This document shows positions 19,001 through 42,100 of a DNA stretch of 64,000 nt, piece by piece. Numbering within the stretch: the first letter of the stretch is position 1; every line of letters starts with the position of its first letter. Below the pieces are notes generated by a model. It was given only the letters and a program-made list of their open reading frames with translations, was not told the origin of the DNA and ran no database searches. Source of the DNA: DASXVX01 sp036504075 (GTDB lineage Bacteria > Bacillota > Sulfobacillia > Symbiobacteriales > Symbiobacteriaceae); assembly GCA_036504075.1 (NCBI GenBank), contig DASXVX010000090.1, positions 1 to 64,000 of the forward strand, written 5' to 3'. A program made the translations under genes and the position numbers.

Positions 19001-22000
19001 CTGGTGCGAGGTGCTGGCCATCCCGCGGGTGAGCGTCCACGCCGACTTCTTTCGCCTCGGTGGCGAAGCGCCGGAGGCCGGTCGGATCATTTCCGTATTG
19101 CAGGAAAGGCTTCAGGTCTCGCTGCCGCCCACTGCTCTGTATGAAAGCCCTACCATCGCGGACCTGGCCGCGCAAGTCTCCATCCTCCGGTCACGGCTGG
19201 AGGCGCCGGCCATCTCCGTGCGAAACGATGCGGCGCGTTCGGGTTCGCTGCAGCTTTCCCCCAGGCAGCAGTTGCTCTGGATTACAGACCAGTCCGAAGG
19301 GCACCGGCCAGGGGACGTTGTACCGATTCTGCTGCGGGCGGCCGTGCCGCTTGACGGCGGGCTGCTTGAACGCAGTCTGCAGGCGCTGGTTCAGCGACAC
19401 GAAGTACTGCGGATGGGGTTCAGGTTCGAGAATGGCGCCGTGGCAGGTTTCGCACAGCAGAACGTCTGTGTACCGCTACAGAGACTCGACATGCTGGAAA
19501 CGGCCCCCGACCGGTGGGCCGAGGCACTCGATGGCCTCATCAGCCGGGAGGTGCGTCAGCCCTTCGACATGACGCTACCACCGCTGCTGCGGGCCACATG
19601 GGTACGACTGAGCGACACCGAATCTGCGGTGTTGCTGGTGCTGCACGCCATGGTGGCCGACGAGTTCTCGGGACCGGTGATCGCCCGGGACCTGGGGGCG
19701 CTGTACGTCGGCCTGGCGAAGGGAGACCAGACGCCGCTGCCGGAACCGGCCTTCGGGCATGCCGACTATGTCGGGTGGCAGGTACAGCGGGTCGGGGCCG
19801 ATGCGTGCGAGGCGGAACTGGCCTACTGGAAGGCGCAACTGGACGGTGCGCCGCCGCTGTTGGAGCTCCCAACGGACCGGGCCCGTCCGCCGGTGCAGAG
19901 TTATCGGGCGAAAACCCTGAGGTTTGCCGTTGCGGACGGCATGATGACGGCCCTGGCCGACCTCGGGCGTCAGGTGGGCGTCTCCGCAGAACATGTCTGG
20001 TTGGCAGCGCTGCAAACCGTGCTGCATCGGTACTCCGGTGAGAACGACATCTGCATCGGCGCATGGACACCCGGTCGACTGGCCCCGGAGACGGAGAAAC
20101 GGGTCGGTCCCTTTGCCAACCGACTGGCACTGCGCACGAACTTGTCGGGCAATCCCACGTTCCGGGAACTGCTCAGACGGCTGCGGGAGGTCGCGTTCGG
20201 GGGATATCGCCATCAGAACGTTTCCTATCAACAAGTGCTGGAAGCGCTTCAGGTGGTGGCCGGCACCAGCAACGCTCCGCTTTGCCAGGTCGGCTTCAGT
20301 TACGCGGTGACTCGGCCAGAGCGTCCGGCGACTCGCCCCTTTGTGCTCGAACCTGTAGGCCGGGACTGGCTTGATCTCGATCTCAGCCTGCGGGTCACCG
20401 GAGGGAGCGAGGGGGTCACGGCACTGCTGGATTATAACCCCGACCTATTCGACGACGACCGCATGCAGCGGCTTGCTGCCCACCTGCAGAACCTGCTGGC
20501 CGGCGCGGTCGCCGATCCCGACGAACACATCTGGGATCTGCCGCTCTTGACTGAAGCGGAGCGTCAGCAGATTCTGGTGACCTGGAACGACACCGCGGTG
20601 CCGTTCCCCCAGACCTGTCTGCACAATCTTGTGGCAGAGCAGGTGCAGCGAACGCCCCATGCCGTCGCCGCTGTAATGGGTGAGGCACAACTGACTTACG
20701 CCGAACTCGATGTGCGGGCGAATCAACTGGCGCACCACCTCCAGGCGCTCGGTGTGGGACCGGACGTTCCGGTTGGCGTTTGCGTCGAGCGGTCACTGGA
20801 GATGGCCGTTGTACTGCTCGCCATCCTCAAGGCCGGGGGCGCCTACGTGCCCCTGGATACCGATGCACCAACCGCTCGCCTGCGGCAGGTGCTGACCGAA
20901 GCCGGCGCACCCGTATGCGTCTCGCAGGACAGTCTCCGTTCCCGCCTGCCGGACGATGTCGCCACGAAGGTGATGATCGATGCCGACCGGCCCGTCATTG
21001 CGAGTCGGCCCAGGTCTGCTCCGCACACGGATGTGACGCCAGACCATCTGGTCTCCGTCTACTACACGTCGGGTTCCACCGGGCGGCCCAAGGGGGTCGC
21101 AAGCACCCACGCGGGCTGGGTCAACCGGGTCGTGTGGATGCAGCGGCAGCACAAGCTTTGTCCGGGGGAGACCGTGCTTCAGAAGACGACCCTGACCTTT
21201 GATGATGCTGCCGTCGAGTTCTTCTGGCCGTTGACGACCGGTGGGCGGATTGCCTTCTTGGAACCGGCTTTGCACAAGGATCCCCGGGCGATTTTGGCGG
21301 CGGCCATCCACTACGACGCAGCGGTACTCCAGTTCGTCCCTAGCATGCTCACGTTTTTTCTGGATGCCATCGGACCCGCTGATGCGGCCCGCCTGAAGAA
21401 ACTCCGGCATGTGGTCTCCAGCGGCGAGGCGCTGAAGGCTGACCTGGTCCGCAAGTTCTTCGAACGGCTGACCTGCCCGTTGCACAACCAGTGGGGCGCA
21501 ACCGAGGTCTCCATCGATTCGACGCTTTACACTTGCCGCTCGGCAGCCGATGCCATCACCCCCATCGTGCCGGTGGGGCGGCCCTTTGACAACAACCAGG
21601 CCTACATTCTGGACCCATACGGACATCCGGTTCCTGCCGGCGTGGTGGGCGAACTCTATCTGGCCGGAATCGGCCTCGCCCGGGGCTACCTGAACGATCC
21701 GGTGCGCACAGCCGAGGCCTTTATGGACAACCCGTTCGATCCGGGAACCCGGATGTACCGGACGGGCGATCGCGGGTACTACATGCCGAACGGCTGCATC
21801 GTCTTTGCCGGGCGCCGGGATGACCAGGTGAAAGTGCGCGGCCAGCGGGTGGAACTGGCGGAGATCGAAGCCGCCCTGGACACCTGTCCGGAAGTGCAGG
21901 AGTGCGCTGTGGTCGCTCACAAACGGACGGATGGATACCGGCTCGCTGCCTACTATACGGTACGCCCGGCCCGCGCCGACGGGGCGGTCGGGTGGGGTTC

Positions 22001-23834
22001 GGTGGAATCGCTCCGTGGTTACCTGAGCGGACTGCTGCCCGATTACATGGTGCCGGGCCGGTTTATACCCATGGCGACCCTGCCGCACACTGTCAGCGGC
22101 AAGGTCGACCGCAAGCTGCTGCCCGAGCCGACCGATGAACGTCCGGATCTGCAGCAGGAGTACGTGACGCCGCAGACTGAGACGGAAACGGCCGTCGCGG
22201 CGGTCTGGCAGGGGGTGCTGGGTCTGGCCGCTGTGGGCGCGCAGGATGATTTCTTCGAGCTGGGCGGCCACTCGCTGGATGCGACGCGCGTCATCTCCCG
22301 TATCAATCAGGTATTCGGCGTCAGCCTGCCGCTCAAAGCGCTCTTCGAAAAACCCAACGTGGCGGCACTGGCCGCCCTGGTTCAGGACGCCCGCTCCGAG
22401 GCGGCGGACGGTGACCGAAAGCTGGTTCCGCCGGCACCGCCTCAGTCAACGTATGAGTTGTCGCACGCTCAGTTGCGGTATTGGTTCCAGTATTTGTACG
22501 ACCGCGAAAACGCTGCCGGCATCCTCTCCGTGCACGAACTGAAAGGCCCGCTGGAAGCGGAGGCGCTGCTGCGAGCCTTCCAGGCATTGGTGAATCGCCA
22601 CGGTATTATGCGCACAACCTTCGCTGACCAGGACGGCACGCCGGTACAGATCGTGCATGCAGACTTGCCGGTGCCCTGTCCGTACGTAGACCTGTCGGGG
22701 TTGACCCCGGACGAGCAATTTCAGCGGCTGGCCGAACACGCGGCGGCCGAATGGAACCGACCGTATGAACTGGAACGGGAGTCCTCGTTCCGGGCGAGCC
22801 TGTTCAAATTGGCCCTGGATCGCCATTTTTTCTTCCTGGGTGTGCACCCCATCTCGTACGATGGCTGGTCGGCCACGGTTCTGACCCGGGACCTGGCGGC
22901 CTTCTACCGTGCTTATCGGGCGGGTCTTTCCGACGAGATGCCGCCTGCCGTTCAGTACATCGATTTCGCCCTCTGGCAGAACCGGCGTCTCGCAGCCGGG
23001 GAGCTGGATCAGCAGCGGGATTACTGGCGCAAGCACCTGGCGGTCGATACGCCTGCTCCCCGCATTTCTTCGAGCAACGATGAGACGCCGACCGTACCGG
23101 CGGCGATGGTCCCGATCAATCGGACGATCCCAGCCGAGCAGACGGCGCGGATCCGGGCGTTTGCCAGGGAGCACGGCGTCACCCTCTACATGACGATGCT
23201 CTGTGCCCTCAATCTCTGGCTCGCCCGGCGGTCCGGACAATCGATCATCACAGTGGGTACGCCGCTTTCCGGGCGTAACCATCCAGATCTGGAGAGCATC
23301 CTTGGCCTGGTGCTCAATCCGGTGACCATCCGGACGAATTTGTCGGGAAATCCGACCTTCCTGCAGGCGCTCGATGTGGTTCGGCAAGCCGCCCTTGATG
23401 CCCATGCCAATCAGGATTACCCGTTTGACCTGATCCAGCATGAATACCGCCAGCGCACGGGTGCCACGTCCCCGCTCTACACCGTCGTCTTCGTCGTACA
23501 GAACGCGTATAGCGGTGAAGCGGTGCTGGACGGGCTTGACGTGCGTGACATCCCCATTCATTCATTTCTGCAGGCCCGCTCAGAGCAAGATCGCGGCATG
23601 GTTGATCCGACCATGGAGTTCGATCTGCACATTGAAGCGATCGAACAATCCGACGTGGTAGAGCTGGTGGTTCAGTATCACCCGAAGCGATATAGCCGGG
23701 CGACAGTGGACCGATTCCTCCAGGAAGTGGAGTCGGTGCTTACGCAGATGATCGAACAGCCAGGGCAGCGTCTTTCTCAGCTCCGCAGCGACGACGACAA
23801 CGCACTGGACGAGCTTTTCGGCGAGGACGAGTGA
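16014..23834 (+). CDS. NRPS 1: C-A(dead)-T(dead)-C(dead)-A-T-C
   Basis: 2606 residues. First C: HHxxxD kept (His160-His161...Asp165), placed to take the acyl chain from PKS 2. First A (about 500-990) looks inactive: the phosphate loop is FHRPGPGGQPQ near 649-659 instead of TSGSTGxPKG, and the catalytic Lys is Arg962 (DGRVDH). First T lacks the carrier serine: GGHS reads GGEA, with Ala1019. Second C has HAMVADE (His1211, Ala1212), losing the catalytic His. Second A is intact (YTSGSTGRPKG near 1684, Lys2030 in SGKVDR); my reading of the specificity residues is D-D-V-Q-V-S-Q-I-D-K, which I cannot assign. Second T: Ser2087. The final C reads HPISYDG (His2278, Pro2279). The frame is uninterrupted, so the dead block is not a sequencing frameshift. 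Confidence 0.92.
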   Translation: MSGNLPDLDGLSPEEARSLLERMLRQAIEPTHPLSYNQRSMWFLQNLDPQSAAYNLNFAATIRSAYDVGAMRSALQTMINRHAVLRTVFVAEDGMPLQQVREKVEPPFQVVDASAWDDTTLGNRVAEEAYRPFQLDQSPLVRFWLFVRGPQAAVLLSTFHHIISDFWSSVLFMEEFSGLYRATAAGREMVLPSVRLQYTDFVRWQSEIMNGQEGDRLWAYWRERLPNDLPVLCLPTDRPRGPVQTFHGDVCSFAVDEVLTERLWAVANEVGVTPLVLLLSAFQVLLYRHSGQEHFLVGTPTLGRTRPEFANVIGYFVNPVPIRADLSPDLPFTALVGRVSDMVLGALDHQDFPFPLLVDRLHPRREPGYPPLIQVMFNFEKSHEEARQGTALFITGQAGAQMNMGGLELESYALQQRIASFDLELVLEKVNGRLWGALQYNSDLFDRTTVLRMAKRFQTLLSGIAEAPDRPVADLPLLTADELRQLAVWNRTDVIRAPGLSPVHQVAEQARLRPDATAIMALDGPLTYRELNRQADVLAAGLQQDGLAAGCPVGIRLSPSPAAAVALLAVLKAGGVCLPLDPNEAPQRQAHMLHQAGAEVLLTSGRFPTVEVAGVRCIDLDQIDLVPGGEPATILPHTVSDDQPAFLFHRPGPGGQPQALPVSHRALCNRLDWLQETFQLTEADRVLHSAPLTSAAALRELLWPLTVGARVVCAGQGDALEGRRMTDLVATRGITVLSCVPSVLAHMLDEQDPVEPGRLRLIMCSGEPMSQALAQKAADRFHAAVHSLYSTAGAGGEALHWHCASTEAGQLPLLGRPIANVRAHILDGRDRPVPVGVTGDLCIGFAGSATLFKTGDRARQLPSGIIAHAGRSDGHIRLLGHRVDPEEVRAVLAGHPAVGAVELALQERGGGDAAVVAYVVPRDKGALRLDDLRTYLRERLPTWMMPAAFRRLDELPLTPDGRVDHAALPVVPEAVLEPERPFVVPRTPLEAAIAAVWCEVLAIPRVSVHADFFRLGGEAPEAGRIISVLQERLQVSLPPTALYESPTIADLAAQVSILRSRLEAPAISVRNDAARSGSLQLSPRQQLLWITDQSEGHRPGDVVPILLRAAVPLDGGLLERSLQALVQRHEVLRMGFRFENGAVAGFAQQNVCVPLQRLDMLETAPDRWAEALDGLISREVRQPFDMTLPPLLRATWVRLSDTESAVLLVLHAMVADEFSGPVIARDLGALYVGLAKGDQTPLPEPAFGHADYVGWQVQRVGADACEAELAYWKAQLDGAPPLLELPTDRARPPVQSYRAKTLRFAVADGMMTALADLGRQVGVSAEHVWLAALQTVLHRYSGENDICIGAWTPGRLAPETEKRVGPFANRLALRTNLSGNPTFRELLRRLREVAFGGYRHQNVSYQQVLEALQVVAGTSNAPLCQVGFSYAVTRPERPATRPFVLEPVGRDWLDLDLSLRVTGGSEGVTALLDYNPDLFDDDRMQRLAAHLQNLLAGAVADPDEHIWDLPLLTEAERQQILVTWNDTAVPFPQTCLHNLVAEQVQRTPHAVAAVMGEAQLTYAELDVRANQLAHHLQALGVGPDVPVGVCVERSLEMAVVLLAILKAGGAYVPLDTDAPTARLRQVLTEAGAPVCVSQDSLRSRLPDDVATKVMIDADRPVIASRPRSAPHTDVTPDHLVSVYYTSGSTGRPKGVASTHAGWVNRVVWMQRQHKLCPGETVLQKTTLTFDDAAVEFFWPLTTGGRIAFLEPALHKDPRAILAAAIHYDAAVLQFVPSMLTFFLDAIGPADAARLKKLRHVVSSGEALKADLVRKFFERLTCPLHNQWGATEVSIDSTLYTCRSAADAITPIVPVGRPFDNNQAYILDPYGHPVPAGVVGELYLAGIGLARGYLNDPVRTAEAFMDNPFDPGTRMYRTGDRGYYMPNGCIVFAGRRDDQVKVRGQRVELAEIEAALDTCPEVQECAVVAHKRTDGYRLAAYYTVRPARADGAVGWGSVESLRGYLSGLLPDYMVPGRFIPMATLPHTVSGKVDRKLLPEPTDERPDLQQEYVTPQTETETAVAAVWQGVLGLAAVGAQDDFFELGGHSLDATRVISRINQVFGVSLPLKALFEKPNVAALAALVQDARSEAADGDRKLVPPAPPQSTYELSHAQLRYWFQYLYDRENAAGILSVHELKGPLEAEALLRAFQALVNRHGIMRTTFADQDGTPVQIVHADLPVPCPYVDLSGLTPDEQFQRLAEHAAAEWNRPYELERESSFRASLFKLALDRHFFFLGVHPISYDGWSATVLTRDLAAFYRAYRAGLSDEMPPAVQYIDFALWQNRRLAAGELDQQRDYWRKHLAVDTPAPRISSSNDETPTVPAAMVPINRTIPAEQTARIRAFAREHGVTLYMTMLCALNLWLARRSGQSIITVGTPLSGRNHPDLESILGLVLNPVTIRTNLSGNPTFLQALDVVRQAALDAHANQDYPFDLIQHEYRQRTGATSPLYTVVFVVQNAYSGEAVLDGLDVRDIPIHSFLQARSEQDRGMVDPTMEFDLHIEAIEQSDVVELVVQYHPKRYSRATVDRFLQEVESVLTQMIEQPGQRLSQLRSDDDNALDELFGEDE

Positions 23835-23854
23835 TGCACAGGGGAGTGAGCGCC

Positions 23855-36109
<12,255 letters not shown>

Positions 36110-36126
36110 GAAGGCGGTGGGATTTG

Positions 36127-39100
36127 TTGAACTACCTATCCAAAGAGAACGTGCAGGAGATTCTGGAATTAACGCCGCTGCAGGAGGCGCTTCTGCGCGA
36201 CTCAGCTGATGCAACGTCTGAACCGCTTTTAGAGCAGGTCCGGTACACGCTGGCGGGTTTCGTGGTACCTGACCGCTTCCAGCAGGCATGGGACCGGGTC
36301 TGCGAAGCCCCCCCAGCTCTGCGCACGCTCTTCCGTTCCGCCAAGAACCGGGTTGTGCAGGTGGTGCTGCGGACTCGCCCCGTTCCCGTGGATGTGCGCG
36401 ACTTGCGTGGGCTCACCGAGGCCGGGCGCCAGCAGGCCCTTTTGGAACTGGAACAGGCTCATCGGGAGCCGTTTCGCACGTCGGAAGGACCCCTGGTCCG
36501 ACTGGGACTGGCACTGCTGTCGGAAGAGTCGGCGGCGCTCGTTTGGACCTGGCATCCGGCCATCATGGATGATTGGAGCCGGAGCCTGCTCATGACAGAC
36601 TTGCTGGAGATTTACTCAGGCCTGCACGAGCGGCAGCCGCTGCCCGGCACTCGTCGGCCGTCGGCCAGGGCCTACCTCGACTGGTACACCGCACAGGACT
36701 GGAAGCCGGCCCGGGCCTTCTGGGCTGACCAGCTTGCGGAGTTTGATGGTCCAACGCCGCTGCTCTGGGGTGAGCACTTGCAAGGCGGGGAGCCGCCCGG
36801 CGCGGCCCTGAAACAGATCACCCTGAATCCTGAGCACTCGCAGGCCTTGATGGCCCTGGCCCGAAAGTTCGCAGTCAGCCCAGCGGTGCTGGCTGAGGCA
36901 GCCTGGGCGATGCTGTTGAGCGTGTACAGCAGCGAGGAGTACGTCTGCTTTGGGTTACGGAGCCCCGGCCGTCCCGCCGGGCTGCCCGACAGCGCTGATC
37001 TGATCGGTCCGTTTGCGAACACGCTGCCGGTCCGGATGCAGGTCGCCGGTGAGCAGCGAGTGGCCGACTTCCTGCGGACACTGGAGCAGCAGCGGTGCAA
37101 TGCCGATACTTACGCATACAGCACGCTCAGCCAGGTGTTGACGGACAGCGGTTTGTCCGCTCATGACACTGTGTTCAGAAGTGTGTTGACCGTGGCTCGC
37201 GAAGCTGCTCTTCTGCCGGCCGGCGTCCCGTGGCGGGTGGCGGCCGAGGAGCGGCTGACCGGTGTGTCGGCGCCGTTTGAAGTTACCATACGCCCGGGCG
37301 AGGCATGGCAGATCTGCTGCCGGTGGTTGCCCGGAGTCTGTGACGAACTGACCGCAGAACGCCTGCTCGAGCATTTCCAGATGGCCCTGGTGAATATGGC
37401 GACTCTGGACAACCCGCGGGTCCGTGACGTGGAAATCCTGGGCGGCGCGGAGCGGTACATGGTTCTGGAAGAGTTCAATCGCCCTGAACCCTCCGAACCG
37501 CTGGACCGGTTGATGGTGCAGCGCTTTGAACAGCAGGTCGAACGCACACCTGATGCTGTGGCCGTACGCTTTGGGACCGAGCAGATGACCTACCGCCAGC
37601 TAAACGGACGGGCGAACCGGTTGGCTCACTGGCTGAGGCGTGAGGGGGTAGGACGGGAGGACATCGTAGGCATTCTGGCCGAGCGGAGCATCGAGATGCT
37701 TGCGGCCATCCTGGCGGTCTTCAAAGCAGGCGCCGCTTACGTTCCCCTCGATGCAGCCTACCCGGATCAGCGACTGCTTACACTCCTGGGCGAGTGCCGG
37801 GCCAAGGCAATCCTGACACAGAACCCTCTGCTGCAACGGACCCTCTCCCTGGCGGCTGCACAAACGCCGGCGCCCCGGGTGTTCTGCCTCGACCGTGCTG
37901 CGCAGGTAGCCGGCGTGCCCGACCTGTCTGAGCTGGAGCAATACGCGGCGGAGAATCCGCCCTTGGTCGGCGGGCCGGATGACCTGGCCTACATCTTCTT
38001 TACATCGGGTTCGACCGGTACGCCCAAAGGAGCCATGATCGAACAGGTCGGGATGTTGAACCACTTGTTGGCCAAGATCAATCTGTTCGAGCTCGCTGAA
38101 TCCGCCGTAGTGGCGCAGAACGCATCTCACGCGTTTGATATTTCGGTTTGGCAGTTTCTGGCCGCCTTGTTGGTCGGCGGTCAGGTCGTCATCTACAGTG
38201 ACGAGATTGCCGGCGATCCCGCTGCCCTGTTCCAGGCCATTCGGCGTGACGGTGTGACCGTTCTGGAGGTCGTTCCGACCGTCCTGGATCTGCTGATTCA
38301 GGTGGCCGGGCAACTTTCGGCTGAAGAACGCACCCTGCCCGCCCTGCGGTATATGTTCTCCAACGCCGAGGCAATGCCGGTGGCCATGTGCCGCAAGTGG
38401 CTCCAGATCTACCCGGGGATTCCGGTGGTGGAAAGCTACGGCGCCACGGAATGCGCCGATGATACCACCCACGAGTTTAACCGGATCCCACCGGCGGAGG
38501 GCCAGACGTTCCTCACCGTCGGGAGGACCATTCCCAACTTCCGGACATATGTGCTGGATCGCTGGCTGCGGCCTGTGCCCGTTGGGGCTGTTGGCGAGAT
38601 CTATTTCACCGGCATCGGCGTCGGCCGTGGGTATCTGAATAACCCAGCCCGCACCAGCGAAGCATTCCTGACCAATTCCTTTGCTGATGACATGGGACCA
38701 CGCATGTACCGGACCGGGGACCTGGGGCGTTTCCTGCCTGATGGCCGCCTCGTGATTCATGGCCGGCGGGACTTTCAGGTCAAAGTGCGCGGACGGCGCA
38801 TTGAGCTTGGGGAAATCGACGCGGCACTGCATCGCCATCCTGCTGTGCAACGGGCCGTCACCATCGTCCGTCCGGACGCGCAGGGTCAGAACCGGCTGCT
38901 CGCTTACGTGGTGGCTGCGGAGCCCATCGTTCCCTCCGCCCTGCGCAAGTTCCTGCAGTCCGTCCTGCCTGAAGGAATGCTTCCTGAGCACATCATGCAA
39001 TTACCCCAGTTGCCACTAACCCGCAACGGGAAGGTGGATCGCAAAGCGCTCCCTGATCCGCCCGAGTCGCAACGTCCCGAGACCGAATGGGTGGCGCCGG

Positions 39101-42100
39101 ACGGCCCCATTGAAATGGCGCTGGCGGCGATCTGGCAGCAAGTACTGGGTGTTTCACGCGTTGGCGTCAACGATAACTTCTTTCTGCTGGGCGGCCATTC
39201 GCTCAAGACCATCCAGGTCAGGGCGCGTATTCGGGAGCAAATGGGCGTGGAACTGCCATTGCGGGCTCTGTTTGACCAGCAGACCATTCGGCAGTTGGCG
39301 CATACCGTGGTCGGACTCAACCCGACGATTACGGCAGCCGGTCCGACCATTCCCAGGCAGCCCGAATCCGAGTACATGCCCTTGTCTTATGCCCAGCGGC
39401 GGCTTTGGTTCTTGCATCAGCTCAACCCGCGTGGCACGGCCTATAACATGACGGCGGCGTTCGATCTGGGCGGGCCGCTGGACCTGACCATTCTCCAGCG
39501 GACGTTCCAGAGGATCGTCGATCGCCATGCCACTCTGCGGACGACCTTCGTGCTCGACGGCGAGCCCCGGCAACGGATCGCACCGCAACTGGCGCTGGGG
39601 GCTTGCCCGCTGACGGACCTGGCGCACCTCGGGGCAGAGGTGCAACGGCGGGCCATAGCTGCCCTTATTGAGCAGGAAACAACGCTGGGCTTCGACCTCA
39701 GTACAGGTCCGCTGCTGCGCCTGCAGGTGGCAAAGCTGGGTGAGCAGTTGCACGCCGTCGTCATCTCCATGCACCATATTGCCAGCGATCACTGGTCCTG
39801 GAACATCCTGGCCCGAGAACTGGTGACCCTTTACGAAGCGTACTCCCAGGGGTTCCCGGACCCAATGGCACCACTGCCGATTCAGTACGCCGACTATGCA
39901 CACTGGCAGTCACAGCGGTTGGCTGCAGGGAAGCTTCAGGAGGATGAGGCCTTCTGGTTGGACAGCCTGTCCGGCCCACTCCCGGTGCTCGACCTGCCTC
40001 TGGACTTCTCACGCCCGCCGGTTCTGACTACCAACGGGCGAATCGTGACAAGCCGCCTCGACGCCGACCTCGCGGCCCGGTTGAAGGAGCGGGGGCGGCA
40101 GGCGGAGGTAACGACTTTCATTCTGCTACTGGCGGCCACAGGCGGGTTCCTGTCCCAGCTCACCGGGCAGCAGGAGATTTTGATCGGGTCGCCGGTATCG
40201 GGACGGACGACGATGGAACTGGAGGAGCTCATCGGGTTCTTCATTAACAACCTGGTTTACCGATTGGACCTGAGCGACTCCCCGACGTTCGCCGAGCTCC
40301 TCAGAAATGTGCGGGACGTAGCTTTGACGGCCTTTGCTCATCAGGAGTACCCCTTCGACCTGTTGGTGGAGCGGCTCAACCCGCCACGGGACCCGAGCCG
40401 AACGCCGATCTTCTCCGTTCAGTTCCAGGTACTTCAGGAGGAGATGCCTCTGCGGGCAGGTCCGCTGAAGGTCCGGCCAAGGTCGGTACCCGTGACCGAT
40501 ACCAAGTATGACCTGGCAGTCTTGTTCAGCGAGAACGCGGACGGACTGGACTGCAACCTGACCTATAACGCGGACCTCTTTGCTCCCGAGACCATAGAGC
40601 GCTGGATGGAGTCGCTCAAGTTGTTCCTGGGAGCCGTGGCCGAGAACCCGGATATGCCCCTCGCCACCTCCCGGTCCGATACCGATCGGGGGCGTCTGCC
40701 GGCCCATGACGGGACGACCCGTAACATAGGTCAGTCCGAGCCTACCCGTGTGCATGAACTCTTCCAGATGACAGCCACACGCTTGTCCGGGGCGGTCGCC
40801 GCAGTCTGCGGACAACGCTCCTGGACGTATGCAGAACTGAACCGGCGTGCGACCAAGCTGGCTCATCGCTTGCGGAAGCTGGGCGTGGGACCGAGAGTGC
40901 CGGTCGGTCTGTGGGCTCCGCAGGGGCTGGAGGCGCTGGTGGGGTTGCTGGGCATTTTGAAGGCCGGCGGCGCCTATTTGCCCATCGACCCAATCTTGCC
41001 ATCGGAACGGGTTACCGACATGCTCGATGCCGTCGCCGCACCAGTGCTGCTTACCCAGGCCGGATTGCTGACAGACCGGCCGGCGCTCCGCAGGACAGCA
41101 ATTGCACTCGATCGGGACTGGGAGGAGATAGACCAAGAGCCGGAGACCCGGCTGGCACTCTCGGTGCAGGCGACAGATCCGGTTTGTCTCCTTTACGCCG
41201 CGGGTTCCGGCAGACAGCCGGGTGTGACAATCACCCACGGTAGCCTGCTTGATTACTTCCACCAGGTCCAGCAGGCGCTCCACTTACCGCCAGGGAGCAG
41301 CTATGCCACTGCTTCCGCTTCGGTTGTCGATCCGGCGAATACCATGATATTTCAGGCCCTTTGCTCGGGGGGAAGGCTGTACATCCCCACCCGAGAAGAC
41401 GCGCCGGAGTCCGCCCGTCTGGCCGGGTACTTCAGGCGTAACCCGGTCGATTGCCTGGCGATCCCACTAATCGACTTAACGGCCATGCTGATGCGCTCCG
41501 ATCCCTCCACAGTGCTGCCCCGGCGTCGGCTCGTCCTCGGTGGCGAGGCGCTGCGCTGGGATCTGGCGGAGCGAATCCGCTGGCTTGCTCCGGACTGCGA
41601 AATCTTCAACCACGCCGGACCAACGGAAACGACGGCCGGTCTGCTGACCTGCCGGGTCGGCGCGAGGGCCGCCGGCGACACCCCCATCCCACCGACTCCC
41701 GCTGTCCCGACCGCTAGAACAGGTCCGGCGCCGCCTCGCACACCGATGGAGGCGGAAATGGTGCGGATCTGGGAGCAAGTCCTGGACGTCAGGCCCGTAG
41801 GCGTGACCGAAAATTTCTTCGCCATCGGCGGTCACTCCCTCAAAGCCGTAACCCTGATCAGAAGCGTGCAGGAGCGTCTCGGTGTGGATCTGCCGCTTGC
41901 TGCGATCTTCCTGCACCAGACAGTCGCCGAACTCTGCCAGGACCTCGGGGCTAACGCAGCGGGCCGCAGCAGTTGCCTCTTACGGCTGCAGGCGGGAAAC
42001 GGAGATCGCCCCCCGTTCTTCCTGGTGCATCCCAGCGGCGGTACTGCGCTCTGTTATGTGCCCCTCGTACAGGAGCTGGGGCCGAATCTGACGGTATACG

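Noticed and set aside
20793..22271. Long open minus-strand frame (492 codons) opposite NRPS 1
   Set aside because: It is antisense to a clear A domain; its residues are rich in Arg, His, Gln and Gly as expected from GC-rich complement, and no family motif or ribosome site is seen.
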